From the NCBI GenBank assembly GCA_013420905.1, contig JAAXNY010000009.1, positions 2,728,001 through 2,792,000 on the forward strand: a stretch of DNA of 64,000 bases, read 5' to 3'. The translations under genes and the position numbers were made by a program. This document shows positions 40,301-55,300 of this stretch, piece after piece. The first letter of the stretch is position 1. Every line of letters starts with the position of its first letter. Under the pieces are notes generated by a model. That model was not told where the DNA came from. It worked only from the letters and a program-made list of their open reading frames with translations, and searched no databases. This stretch comes from Collybia mongolica (lineage: Eukaryota > Basidiomycota > Agaricomycetes > Agaricales > Clitocybaceae).

Positions 40301-43300
40301 GTTCCGTCGGGGGTGTACCAAGAGTGTCCGAACCCTGCGATGACGGCGACGAATAATTTGGCGGAAGCGACAGGTGTTGAGGGAGGTGATGTTGCGGCTG
40401 ATGATAACTGTAATAGGGGGGGTAGAGCGCAAGCGCTGGGTCAATAGGAATAGATGGAGAGGGAGGTGGCTGCATGGACTGTGAGTGCGACATGGATTGA
40501 TCGTGGTGGGGCATAGATTGGTCGTGTTGCGACATTGGATAGTCCTGATGGTGATAGTGTAAAGAAGGCAGGTGGTCAGGATAAGGCAACGACGAGGAAC
40601 CATGATACGATGAGTAAGCAAAGGGTGATGACATGTCAAGCGACAATACAGGCGACGGAATGCTTAGACAGGTGTACGTATTTCGTATCCTCAGGGGGGG
40701 GGGGGGGGGGCGTATATGCAAATTTCAAAGAGATTTGAAGAGTTACTCACAGGTTTTTAAAGCAAAGAACGCGATCGACTGACCTCTCCTGGGATTTGCG
40801 GGGTTGATGGGGGATCAGGAGCAACTCTATGTGCGCGTGGCAAGCAATAGTGTTGTGAATGGCACCCCAATAATGGGTTCTCTCGAGAACAAGAAGCCTA
40901 GATCCAATAGGATTTGGAAAGAGGTTGGAGAACCCAGGTTAAGACCAAAGACTTACACGGTCCTGCAACAAGAAGGAGATCGGAGTTTGATTCAATCTGA
41001 TACCGTCCGCAGTGGTGAGAAGCAATAAGAAAATGTTGACAGTACAGGAGGCCTGTTTTCGTCAACAGTAGTGATATGTCCGACTCTCAAATTGACTTGT
41101 TCGTCGGAATGTTGGCCCCGTGCACCCCCCAGACCCTGTCACATGTCACACCTTGTTTTCTTTTTTTTTAACACCAACTTAACAGGCTCTTTCCCCTCCT
41201 CAGATCTGTCGAATTTATAACATAGTCCATCATACAAAACTCGCCCATACATACCTTTCATTCCTCGTCAAAGGTCGTAGCCGCCGTTCCCTTCTTGGTG
41301 CAACAACTTTGCGCTATGAACCCTTGGGAAACTCCGACCACTTTATCCCACAGACGCACCTTCATAGATTAACCTGAAATCACCATCTGAAAAGTTTAAC
41401 CTCAGTTTCTCCGATTACAATCATCGAATTTAACTCAAGGGCAGGCATTGAACTCTACTTGCCCAATTGTTTGAATGCTCAGGTACAGTCCGCTTCACGA
41501 GAAGTCTCTTGGCAAGTTTGATTGTGCCCGGCCCTGTCCGCTGGTTCCTCACCTGCGGCTCCTTTACCAGAATTTCCTGCGTGTTTAGCCCTGTTTTTAT
41601 GTTCGCTCCCGAGATGCTGGGTGTGTCCGCTCAAGACGAAGCCTATAAAGGACAGTTTATCTTTAGACAATCAACGTCCTCGACCACTTCTCCGTATATC
41701 GTCAAAAAACTACCAGGAAGCTTCTGTAACCGTTCTCCGTGTTCACGGCTGTCGGGCTCTTCTGGGAAATCGGAATCTTATCGCTTACTTTCTACACCAT
41801 GGTCCGAATCGCGGATCGTCCTGTCCTATGGTCGAAGTGACCCAATGAGAGATTACAGATGAACATGATGGAGATTTTCGTTTCTCCTTTCATCTCACGG
41901 CCGGATGATAAGGTGTTGAGAAAGCTAAAGCACCTATCATACTATAAGTTGTCTTGAAATCTCCACCTTTTTTCAAAAATCGCTGATGCAACTTTTAACG
42001 CACGATGCAGTACTTTTAGAAACCGGTCTTATTGAACGTGTGCCGCTGGTCGCTTCATCATAGACTTTGTAGAATTCCGCACTAGTCCAAGTATACTGTC
42101 GCTGATATCGATATTCACCCAGCTACCCTCTCCCAAATCATATATGTTTTTCAGTACTCGATGACTGAAGGTTAAAGGCATATATTTCCTGTCAACCGTG
42201 TGGGAGCTGGTCGACCTCATTTTCACCTTCGTTGATCGAGTTAGCATCCGAAGCACTCCCTCCTCCGCGTAATTCGCGAGCAGACAAAGGACAATATTCC
42301 CACTGCGACGCGTGGATTTAAAACTTCTTCATAGTTTTCGCAAGTAAGCCTTCAAGAACGGTCAAAGCTGAGGACAGTGATGGAGGACATCCGCTCGATC
42401 GGTTCGTACCACAGATTCCGCGCGGAATGAACGTTCAAACGCCACTCCGTACATCCTTTTCCTCTTCGGTGACTGAATCCCACTCCACGACGTCGGACAA
42501 GGCACCTTTATTGCCCTCGTCCATTCCCAAAATTATCGGAATCATGCCACCCGCCTACTCCTCAAATTTCGTCTCATCGGGAATCAAACTCCTTCATGAT
42601 TTTCGCCAAAGGCTGCCATGGATTCCTGCTTATATTGCGATGTATAACATGACCTCCCTTCAGATACTTTATTGAGCTACAACTAACAAGCAACCAGCAG
42701 CATGAGCTTCTTGCAGGTCCCCATCAGCAATACACCATAATAATACTTTTTCGGAGGAACTCGAGCTATGTATACGTAAATCCGACCACCCGCCATCGTC
42801 TTAAATTTGAATGATTGTACGTCTTCTTCGGTGGTATCTGGACTGGTGCAACAAGCTGATTGGCTAGGAAACATCACGTGTAACCCTGTTCCATATGCAA
42901 ATCGAACATGCATACTAGGATTTTCCGTTCCATACATCCAGTCTTATTTCGGGCACAACGCGACGATCTTCAATCCTAAACGCTGGTACACTTGATTTTG
43001 GACGCATTCCTCGAAATGACCTTCTATTGGTCCCTTGGTCCAACACTATCACCTCTCCAGATCGCGCTTGATATGCCCACGGAGGTGGGTTCATTCGGAA
43101 TGCCCAATTACCCGTCAGCGTATTCGCGATTCCCGAGTCCCTATACCAGGGACGCCTCATTTTTCACAGGACCCAAACGAAGAGTTCCAGAAGTGAGACA
43201 AAATAAGACCAACACGCCCGCCGTGATCATACCGCCTTTCGATCGCGTAGAATTGCAATATCTTATTGTCTATTTCGACAAGAGCCTCTGGCTTACTTTC

Positions 43301-46300
43301 ATGCGTCGTTATAGCCGTTAAGTTGACGGTTGACGGCAGGACGCGCGATGTGATAATTGCGCGTTCTGGAGTCCCTTGAGTAGAACCGACTCCTCCAGCT
43401 CAAATCGGATGCGCTGTTGAATGGGTATCGCAATTTTTGTTTCGACAGTTTTAAACGACTCTTCCTGTAGTCGAAGGCAATATGCACGAACCTCCCTGAC
43501 AGTCAAATCCCCATAAAATTATTAATCGAGGTCAGTGTTCTCTCTGTGTACTCATGCGCGATAACAACCGGACATTCACAAGGAATCCCCAATGCCACTC
43601 ACTAACTCAGGCATCCCACGCCCGTTTAGCCATTTGTTCTTCCTCGACATGGGCACCGATCCACCGCCACCCATCCTTTGCCTTGAGGCCAACAGGCTTC
43701 ACTGCTTAAGTGCATCTGCGCGCCCGAGATATGTGAAGTTATGCGTCGAAGCATTCTTTGTTGGGTCTAACGTGTCAAATGTCAGATAAGCGACTTGCGT
43801 ATGGTTCCAATGTCTTCCTTGGTTCGCACCCAGCACACGTCAACCGGTTTCATGGATCACCCGTCACTCAACCTTCGGTCCACAGTTATCCTATCAAGGC
43901 AGATTACTCTCGCCGATGAAGCTGGACCAACGATCTAAACTCAGTGTTCTTTTCCGACGTCGATAGCCATGACCAGCTTAGCGGTACCTCAAATTACTTC
44001 TATTGGCATATTTAAGACATGGGTCGAAGACACAAATGTGCTCATGTTTCCGTTGTTCACCAACACCATGCAATCCAACCCCACCATGTGGGGCGAAACT
44101 GGCAAACCCACTGTAAAGAGAACCCAGTTTTATGTACGAGTCTCTTTAGTATGTATTCCACATCCAATGTCCTTTCCGGCTTGAGCGGAAAGGTATATTT
44201 TGTCGTGCCCCCATACTTGGCCTGCCTTGTGTCACATTATGTTTCCAGTCTATGCCGATTATGTCAAATGTTATCAGGACTTGTTCCTTTCCCCTCTCTG
44301 ACGTTGAAATGCGACCCTTGTGCAAAATCTGTAAACAGTGTTATTTGGTGGATGTACTTAATAGACGCCGGCTGCACCGAGAACATTGGTACTTAGATAG
44401 ACCTGCTTCTCGGCCGGGTCTTTTCGTACTTCCATGGTGATCTATTATTGTCCCAGCTCGGTCAGCAAAACTTCCGGCGTACAACGAAATGAGGTGCTCC
44501 GAATAGGCCGCCGCATTTGCTCAGTTCGTAAGGCAACCAGTGTCAGTGTGGCACTTGCTCTTCCCAGGATTGCCCTCGAAACCTGTCATCAGGTTGTTGT
44601 AATAATAATGCTGATCTAATCAAGCGCCGTATTACATCCAGACAAAATAGACTCTAGTGAGGTGCCGCGTATAGAGACGGAATCCACCGGGCCACTAGTG
44701 GCATTCGGAGCGGCTATAATGATCATGCACTCCCCACACGATGTCTAAAAATTCATCTGGGTTGCAACACATGGACTTGGCCGCAATGTTGCAGGTTGTG
44801 GGTTTTTGTTAAGAAGATGAGAATCCCTGACACATACTTATAATACGCAATAAGTACGATATTGCTGAAGTCAAGCCCGCGACAGAGTTCCGAGAGTCAA
44901 GCCTTGCTTGAGCGGGGATGACACCGAGTGACAGATAATAGATGAGCGGCGCCAATACGACCAACAGGAAGGTTACTATATCTGATATTCTTTTCACAAG
45001 TAAAAGAATATCAGGTTAGGATTTCTGATAAATTTACCTGCAAAAACCGATCAGAGATGGTAAATATACAAGAGGCTTGCATGGCGCAGTGTTGCAGCGG
45101 ACCGTTACGGCCGCCTCATCGAGAGCAAAAAATACCCTTAATGGTTCCTAGGAGTTGATTATTGGATTATCGTGTTCTGGCACCCGCAGCACTGACGTCA
45201 ATGGTGTTTGGAGTGGATTGGCAGTAGGCTGGGAAACCGAGGATTATATGCAAAGAAGCTAAAGAGCAGATCCGTATCGTAAAAGAAAATGGGCAACATA
45301 CACACGAGCGTAGAGACTGGGGTTCCTTCGGCTCCGAAATTCGTTACCTAATTTTAATTGGGGAAAACTGACAGGAAACCGCGGCCGCGGTCACAATTGT
45401 GGACGCATGAGTCAGATGATGGAGTGTGTGCACCTGGGAAATTTGAAAAGAAGTCTAGTCATGATGGAGCGAAAGAAAAGGCGCACCCAGATCAGAAAAA
45501 AATCCCCTACTAGATTCACACCATTGATCCAACGATAGCTCAAGCCAACGAACAAGACACGAAGATTCGCCACAAGGAATAAGTAAATCCGAAGGGTAGA
45601 AGAGTCCGCGGATAACTCTGACTGGGTAGTTGTCACAAGACAAGTTCTGGGCTAGCGCGAGGTCAGGTAGAGTGCGTTACTACTTCCACATGATGAGACC
45701 ATCGTACATGGTTTGGCAGGCAGGTCCCGTTGTCATAGTTCTGGGCACATTCCTGACGGACCACGAATTGAGGGAAAGTATTACTCTGAGATCCGGAAAT
45801 GATGTCAAGGGTGGTCGCATACAAGGCACCAAGCATTGGATGCGGAGCGATGTCACACTACGTGATCATAATCTAGTGGGTTCTTTTGAGTATTCGGATA
45901 CATCAGAATTATTAATGGCGCGCCCATCCGGAGAAGTGGTGTAGCGTTGTGGTTGGATGGTGAGGAGCTCAGGCATTTTCCTCGAGATATACAAATATTA
46001 TAGCCAGTGTTTGGCGAAAATGACGTGATTAGGACGTCCTTCCTTCTCCTTTCTTTATTTTTGTGCCGGCTAGTGTATTGCTGGTCCCATATAAGTAATC
46101 ACTGCAATGTAATAGTTCTTCTCTTTGACGAAGTAGAAGACTTGTTGTCACGTCGAAAACGTAGGGACGATAAGCTGAAGATTTTATAAGAATTGAGGGT
46201 TTGCCAAACGCACCAATCGGCCGACACCTCGTACGAGCCCGAGCCTCTTTCGGGGCGTAGCCAGGCACCCGGAATTCAGAGATTTCTGCACTGCCACATG

Positions 46301-49300
46301 CAAAACTGCTTCGCCATGGACATATACCTCGTGGAAAGAACACGAACCTCGAAAGGGGTTGTTTCTATGACGCTGATCCTACGTAACTGAAGAGTAAAGA
46401 CGACTATCAGGAAGTGGAACCATCAGGTGCGCTCCTTCGGAGTATCTCTGGAATCAAACAAGTTCATGAGGCGGAGAATTGAGAATGACGTTATAATATA
46501 AATTTCTTGAGAATGCGAAGGGGCATCTATGGGCGAATCGGAGGGAAGACTCGGTGCACGGCGAGGTTCCTAATGATATGCAGTAACCCAGCGGATAAAC
46601 TCGTCGACAGCTGTTGAGGGTTCCTCCTGCGTGTTGGCTAGAATTATTATTCCATCATTAGCGAAAATGGTGTGTTCGTGATGGGACACGTGTTGCGAGC
46701 TTTCTCGAGATCAAGTTCTCACATACCAGGGAAATTTTGTCCTTCGGAATTGGCGTTGGGGCTGTAGGTGTAAATTTTAAGCCTGAACATTGAACAATGA
46801 AAGCAATGTCGATGTCGCCATGAACAGAGTAGTTGTTGTGGGATTTTCCGGATGTTTTCAGGTCCGCCCATCCACTGTCAATCTCCAAGTTCGACTTTGG
46901 CCTTCCGAAACTTTTTGTCTGAACGGTGACCGGTGATCTCGAATGACCAGCAAGGCTGGTAGCTTCAGTATGCTGGTCGGTACCAACGGCGTCCAGGAGC
47001 AACCTGTGTCATCCAAAGAATCACCTAGATGTCGACTCGAAGCTCGTTTACCAAGATCCTGCTCGGATTTTACAAGCTTCTTCAATGGAAGCATACTGAG
47101 ATCTAACTAAGACTGGTTTCTTCTCCTTCGATTTCCGAGATATTAGGAGAATTAGCAAATGGTGGAGTCTTCCCTGGCCCCAAGGCCCCACGATAAAGCG
47201 AATTATGCCCCAAGTGCGGTTTCGAAAAATGCGCATCGCGTTCACGCCCACGCGCACTCACAGAACAAGGAGTAACAACCTCGTTCACCGGCAATTTGCG
47301 TTGGACTGCGTACCCATTCTTGAGGATGAGCTCGTTGCGGGCTGAACAAGACCGCTATAGCCGTTGTTGTTCGCCCTCTTGGTTCAACCTTGAAAGTGAG
47401 GAAACTGTTTGCTATAGATGATCTATACATTAAATGTGTTTGCTATGTTTACTATATTGATATCTATCTCCACTGGTGAAACCTAAGGACGTGCGGAAGG
47501 AATCGCCTCGGTAGACCAAGTGAAAGAAAATCAGGAAGGTGAGAGGAAGCCGCCTGGAAATTGTGCCACTCGATGAGGTGTTTTCAGTGAGTCTATGCTA
47601 TTTAATGATCTTGTCAGCTTAGATTTTTGGACTGCATCATGCGTGCTCCTTACACTTAGGCTATAAATAGATGACCATAAAATTAATCCAAGAATAGGAT
47701 GTGCCCGGCCCTTGCTATTGCTTCAATACACGGGATATTTTATGTACAAGTTTTACCCAACTCAATACGATTCGGTTATTCATCGTTATAGCCACGGAAT
47801 GTGACTTTCCTGCGGGCACCGAGCCTCAGTGGGGCGATACAGCAAATGAGGAAATTTAAGTGAGTTGAAGTCATACCAGTGTCATTCGCATGAATTTATA
47901 CAGGTACCTATCTCTGTGTGGTGGTTTAGATGTTGGAAAATGTAGTACCCAGATAAAAATAGGATCTGGTTCGTCAAGTTCAACGGCCCGCGCAAGAAAC
48001 GGCAAGTATAAGTAGCAGATCAAAGACCCTCGACAGAGAAGCACCATTTATCATCTACTCCTCCGACTTGCCATTCTCCTCGAGTCCGTTTCGGGCCTTT
48101 GTTCAGGGTCATGCCACGGCCCGGTGGTAAATGAGTACAAGGTAGTTTCATAGTTAAAGGCTGGCCTCAAAGATGTGTTTAGAGACCATTCAGGCAATCT
48201 AATGACAGTGAATAACATGAATATGATGCCACCTGTTGGGTACGTGGCCTGATGATGGTCAGAGAGGTTAGTCGTGGTCGATAACCTTGAAAGCCGTATT
48301 GTTTGGCTGTGTGTTTAGAACCCCGATTACTGGTATTTGGCTGTGGCTTGCTGTTGGGTCTTTCTCCTCCCCCACCACTCGCCTTTCACAAGCGTTTGCG
48401 CTCGAAATGAGTGCGAATCAACGTCCTCGGCTGGTACTTCAGCCTTCGGTGAATACGACAACGTGAGATTTGGCCGTTTTAGTCCGATTTTTACTGACCA
48501 ACTGGTATCAACCATTTCCCAGCGTTGTGACGACTACGACAACGACCACTACCTACGCGCCGATACACCTTCCACCGCTGCCACCTCCTTTGTCACCAAA
48601 GGACCCGAAGAATTATCCTTTACTCCATGCGACTCTCCCCCAATCGCTTCGTCATTTTCCACTGGTTTTTCCAGGCGGTGCGCGCGCCACATTCCGCGAT
48701 GGTGAGGGGGGTGATCATGAGATGCAAGAAGAGCAAGAAATTGCCGAGGGATTTGGCTGGAGAATGCTGAAGCGTGGTGAAGATCTTGACGAGTCGAATG
48801 TAGTCGGGCTCGCAGAGGCTGTCGAGCGCTATGGGAAGAAACGATCACACGGTGGCTTGGACATGATGGAAGGCGTTGAAGCTACATCTACGAATGCTTC
48901 GGCTCCGCCAAGAAAGAAAGCTCGAGCTGCTGCATTGCCTCACGTATCACCGGTGAATGCTGCGGCGCCACCCTCGCCCTTGCCATCGCCCCGAGGATCG
49001 CCAGCGCCAGAAAGTATTTGGCCCTCAGCACCTCCAAGTGGAGCTTCATCTCCGCTTCCACAAGCACCGTTCCAACCGGATATATCGTTGACAACCCTTT
49101 TAACTCTACCATCCCTGCTATCCCATTTCACGGGTCTACCCCCCGCTCTCCAATCTCACTTTCTTCTTACCCTCTTGCGACACTCCCCTCTCCCCGTACT
49201 CCGAACTCTACATTCAGTTCTGACCCCAACACTGGCGCGCGATTTTCTCACGTTGCTCCCACCAGAGCTTGTATCACATGTCTTGAGTTTTCTTCCATTT

Positions 49301-52300
49301 TCAACACTCGCGCGTGCATCCCGTGTTTCAAGGTCTTGGAGAGCCACCATTGATTCCGACCCTGTACTATGGCGTGATCTTTTGAAAAGCACTAAAATCT
49401 GGTTTGGTGGCGATTCGGAGAACGCATTTGCAAGCTCGATTTTCGCAAGGCGCCGGCATGCTGAGCAGGCAAGGTCGCGTTCACTTCAGCACACAGCAAC
49501 TCCATCCATTCCCAATTCTCTCCCTCTCCCTCACCCCTACAAAATCCTTTTCAAGTCGAGACACCTCACGCGTACACGTTGGGTCAGTAATCCCGAGCCG
49601 AAGCATGTCTCCTTTCCCGCTCATGGATCCTCGGTTGTTACATGCCTCATCTTCTCCCATGGCCGTATAATCTCTGCCTCCGATGATCATTCTATCCATA
49701 TCTACTCCCCTACTACTGGGGAGCTTATTCGTTCGCTCCAGGGGCATGAAGGTGGAGTATGGGCCTTGGCTGCGAGCAAAGACGTCCTTGTCAGTGGATC
49801 CACGGACCGCACAGTTCGCATCTGGGATCTCTCGACGGGACGATGCACGCATGTATTTGGTGGCCACACGAGTACAGTAAGGTGTCTTGCTATCGTGAAA
49901 CCCGAATTGGTGGACGTCGAACAGGAAGGAGGAGTGATTCTAAAGGAGAGGTGGCCAAAGAGACCTTTAATCGTCACTGGAAGTAGAGATCATTCGTTAC
50001 GTGTATGGACCCTGCCCCGGCCTGGAGAACCGGAATACAGATGTTTTGGAGCCGATGAGGGCGAAGTTGATCCTGCGGAAGTTTGTGTAAGTGGTTGCCT
50101 CGTTTCGTGAAATCAGCAGAGCTGATGGGATCTATTGCAGGACGCGGATGAGAATCCATATCATAGAGCACACCTAGAAGGCCATGATCATGCCGTCAGG
50201 GCTCTGGCTGCTCGAGGTAGGACCCTTGTCTCCGGCAGCTACGATTGTTCTGTTCGCATTTGGGACACTATAACCGGGGCTTGCAAATGGGTACTTGTAG
50301 GCCACACCCAGAAAGGTACGCTAACTATCATTCGCTTTTACCGTCGAACTTAAAAAGGGCAATCTAGTTTATAGCGTCGTACTCGACCCAAGCCGTAATC
50401 AGGCTTGTTCGGGTTCAATGGATGGAACCGTTCGTGTCTGGAATCTATTAACTGGCCAATGCCAGCATACATTAACGGGACACACGTCTCTGGTTGGCCT
50501 CTTGGGACTTTCACCTTCCCACCTCGTTTCTGCCGCTGCTGACTCGACATTACGCATCTGGGACCCCGAGACGGGCGAGCTTCGCCATACCCTCGCTGCC
50601 CATACCGGGGCAATTACATGCTTCCAGCATGACGAATTCAAGGTACTCAGCGGGTCAGATGGAAACTTGAAGATGTGGAATGTGAGAGACGGGACGATTG
50701 TCCGGGACCTGCTGACTGGGATCACGGGTGTGTGGCAAGTCGTTTTCGAAGGCAGGTGGTGTGTAGCCGCCAGCAATCGAAGTGACGCAACTGTGCTTGA
50801 CGTGTGGGATTTTGGAACTGAGGAGGATGATGATTGGATTGGCGAACCATCAGGGGGAATGTATGATGAAGATGGGTTTAGCGAGGCTGAGGACGAGGAT
50901 GAGGACGAACTAGGAACGGCGAGGATTTTGCGGATGACTGCCGGTGATGAAGACGACGATGACGAACAGGAGCAGGCTGATGTAGATGCTATGGATCAGG
51001 ATCTGCTTCTGCCTTCCGATACCGAATCTGTGGATATCGACATAGATGAAGAGGAACAATCATACCACCGCCAGCACCGGCACCGTGGACATGGAGACCC
51101 AGTAGATGTCGATGATGATGATGATGCCGAGTCCATGGGAGCAACAATGAATCGTCGTTCCGACGGTGTGGAGGCATCGAGATGGGCACCTGCTACCACA
51201 ACTACAACGTCCACAACGACTTCTCGTTCGCAAACACATCAAGCAGGAAGGTCGGCTCGTGCGGGTGGCGCCCCTGTCGCATCTTCATCGCGAAGGACCG
51301 CGTTCGACGCGGCAGGAATACCTGGCCCTTCAGCTACTCTTGGACAACGGACACTACCGGCTAACGACGAGACACCTACAAGGCCCCGTATTCGTCCACG
51401 AAGACGCTGAGCGCCCTCCGTTATTTCTCTGAGACTCTTAGTATATCTCTGTCAATACATTCAATCCTGATAATCGCACACTGTACAGTGTATTCTTCAA
51501 CCAACTGCTGTCACCAACTAGTACTATTATTCTTCTCTTACTTTACCTGGGCTTCTCAATCTGGATCTGTTGTATGCTTGTGATGATAATTTTGACGCAA
51601 TCTGTAGAATTATTGCTTTCCAAGATTAAGGCGCTGGAGTTGGCTCAAATTAGGGCTGATCTTGATTTGAACAGAAAGATAAGGAGATCACCAGACAAGT
51701 CGAACGAGACAAAAACGGTAAGTTCGGCATGAGCATTGTCTCAGGCCGTTCACCTGATGATCCTGGTTATTGGAGAACACCCACTCTCTCGGAAAGCCGG
51801 AAGAGGCTTATCAGATAAGCGTTCCATGGCATGGATAAGAACAGGGGACTCGAGTTCTTCGGAGTCAGTGACTGCTTCGATTGGGTGGAGTATGGATTCA
51901 GTAAGTATTAAGTTTTCTGGTGTGATGATACAAGCAGACATATATAAGGTCAATGTCGTTCAGAATATCGACCCTCGGGAGATTTATGCGGGGTGCCGTG
52001 ACGGCAAAGGCAGGCTGGGCCGATTTGAGTTCAAGCCAGCCGTGCCTTATGGATTTTGATGTCCTCGCGGGGTCTATTACAGTCAGAAAAATGCCGCTGA
52101 GACGAACGAGAGACTGACCGGTCTTGCGCATCAACCGCCACTGCTCCCAGTCGTTGGACAACCCTCATTCCTGAGCTTACTCGGCCAAATATTGTGTGTT
52201 TGTTATCCAAGTAAGGCGTGGGTCCCAAAGTAAGAAAGAATTGTGAGCCTGTGGGAGATTATTATCAGCATAAGAGAGGATGAAAAACGCAACATACAGC

Positions 52301-55300
52301 TTACCATTAGTATTTGGACCTGAATTCGCCATGGCGAGGATACCTGCACCTGTGAACCTCAACTGCGGATGTATTTCATCTTCACTATACCGTAGAAGGA
52401 TTAAAGATAATGGCACCGATAAGCGCCGCATTCACTCACAACTTCTGGCCATAGATACTTGTTCCTCCTCGACCAGTGCCAGTGGGATCACCACCTTGGA
52501 TCATAAAGTCCTAATTTGCGGCATCAGGGCCCGTTTGGACGGGTATTGGACTGAAACGAACGGATATAACACGATGGAATACTACCCCGTTATAGTACCC
52601 CCGCTTTGCGAGTTCGGCAAAGTTTTTGCTTGTCTACAGCTCACATACTGATTTTAACGTCGTTAAGTTCAAGGAGAGAGATCGATCAACATACTCGAGG
52701 GGCGTGATCCCAATATAACTCTAACTGCACATCCCCCAAACTTGTTTCGAGTACTACTGATTCCATGAACAACTCGGCCTGGTCCTGGTAGAGAAAGTGG
52801 CAAGTCGGTAAGAATTGAACCCAAAAATAGTCACGTGAAGTGTGTGACTCGGTCCGAGAACCGGGACAACCACAGATTTCGCATCGCACATCATTTAAAT
52901 TTTGGCACTTACCACGAATTCGAAAAAACAAGTTCTGACTCCTTCAAGTATACGGACTTGGCGGTATCTCAAAACGATCATAATGCGAGCAGTCGTACAG
53001 CGTGTCACTTCTGCCTCTGTATCTGGTAAGCCTCGTGGCCACCGTTGCAAAGGCTTCACTGTTCTCATTCCAATATTGGACGTTCGCCGCTCAAAGTAGA
53101 TAACCAGGTGATTTCGCAAATATCGAAAGGTCTCATGGTGCTTGTCGGGATAGGGTCAGACCTGGCTCATTGCTTCCCATACCTGCTTTGATTTTCACAC
53201 TGGATCATCCTATCGTCCGCACAGAGTAGATGATAATATGTCCGATGTTCTGACACTGTCGAACAAAATGTCAGTACCTTTTTGAAACAACATCTACCAC
53301 ACTATCAGCCCGAGTTTATCCCCTTCATTCTCCCGAGCCCCCGTGGATAATCACCCCTTCCTTCTATAGACTACGGATGGCCTAACATATTTATCCTCGA
53401 CAGCCTTGCTCTCAGAGTCTTCTCAGATCCTGTCAATCCGGAGAAAATGTGGAAATCCAGCGTGAAAGATATTGGTGGGGAGATACTCTGTGTCTCTCAG
53501 TTTACTTTGTTAGCCAACACCTCCAAGGGCAATAAGCCAGATTTCCACCGTGCCATGGTTAGGAGTACTCAGTTATCGGATCATACACTCAAAAACTTAC
53601 TTGACATTCAAAGGCCTCTGAACCTTCACGGGAATTATATACTGCATTCTTAGAACGCCTGGGCCAATCTTATCAACCGGATAAAATTCAAGGTAGGACA
53701 CCATCAAATATTCTATTTCGCCTACACTGAGCAACATTAAGACGGAAAGTTTGGGGTCATGATGAATGTCAACCTAACAAACGAGGTTCGTACTCGTTCA
53801 CTGTCCAATACGGATGTTTTAGTGTTGATCCTATTGACATCGATGTAGGGTCCAGTTACTTTCACATTGGATACACGCAAGTTCAAATATATAGACCCGC
53901 CCATTCATAACGTTAGCGGAAGCAATAAGACTGCTGCACCTTTACCCAAGTAAGGAGTAGACATGTCGTCGATGTTGTCGTAGGGGCGGTCAGCTGTTTG
54001 TCCATTTCATCTTACTTGCTCGGGCTCGGTTGATCGAATCCTCATGGCGACCCATTCCTAGCTAATACATTGTATCAATCGGCGTCCACCACGCCCACAA
54101 CGATATTACACCCACACCCTTGTCAATCTCCTTCGTGAACTGTCTTACAATAACGTTGAGCTGTTTGGACTTGTGATGGACTTCTGATTCTCCTTGAAGC
54201 TTCCTAGCTTCCACTACTTCTTACATCTCACGCGTCCAACTGTACAACATGCTCTTGGGAACTCTCGGAAAGCTCCCTGTCCTTTCCGGTATTTCCATTT
54301 TTCAAAGCCATTAGGTCGTATTTTCCCCCCAAGTGTTGTATATACCCCGAAGTTATTCTAGAACCTGCATCAATTGTTAAAATTAATTTCTCGGTGCCTT
54401 CTGGGCCACCGAGACGCGTAATTAATGCATGTCCACCAGTGACTGTTTTGATACAAACATCGTGGACTGAGAAAGGGTCGATATTCAGAAGTACACAGCG
54501 TAGTACAACATGCCCAGAATATCATCTTTGTTGTATTGATATCAAGCGCCTTGACATTCGAAACAAAAGGGCTTAAACAGGCCCCAGAAGCTCTCCTACA
54601 TGTTCGGGGTTTTTTATTTCCAGGGCAAGCCTCAATCTGCTATATGGGCCGGTATTTATGTCATAGAATATAAAACATAGGAATTTTTGTTTCGAGGGAA
54701 GAGCATGGAAAAATCTCCTGAGGAAGGTCCGAAATTCGCTATATATTGGCCGAGGATTCATGAGGCTCAAATCTGCAAAAAATCACGCACATGTAGAGGG
54801 GCTTCCGGGAGCCTGCTCGAACTAGACTACTTCCAGTGTCCATACAACAACCTTGACGTTAATTATCAGCAAACGAGGAGTACATCGTTCATTGGGAATT
54901 CTCAAGCGCAGCTAGGTTCATTATCATTACCTTCCCAATACTGATCGTCGTAGTCAAAAGCATATACTGACACATCTCTGCTCGCACAGTTAAAATTGAG
55001 AAGCGTACTCTCCGCAGAAGTAGAGAGGTCGGCCCGCACCTCGGCCGCATCATTATGTCTACCGCGAGATGGCCACCCAGACCCATTGCAGGATTGTCAG
55101 AAACTTTATCCGGTGAAGCGCTTCCCCACGTAGTCCGTAATAATGGTATTCTTTCCAGGACAGAAGCGTCTGAGCGATGGAAGCACAACTGGGGTGATAG
55201 ATTTTCCTGATCCAGCTAGTTTGACCGTTTTTATCAAAGAAGCTGTTGTAAAGGTGCCAACGTATTAAAAGCGGAGTTCTACATAAAATAGACATGAAAT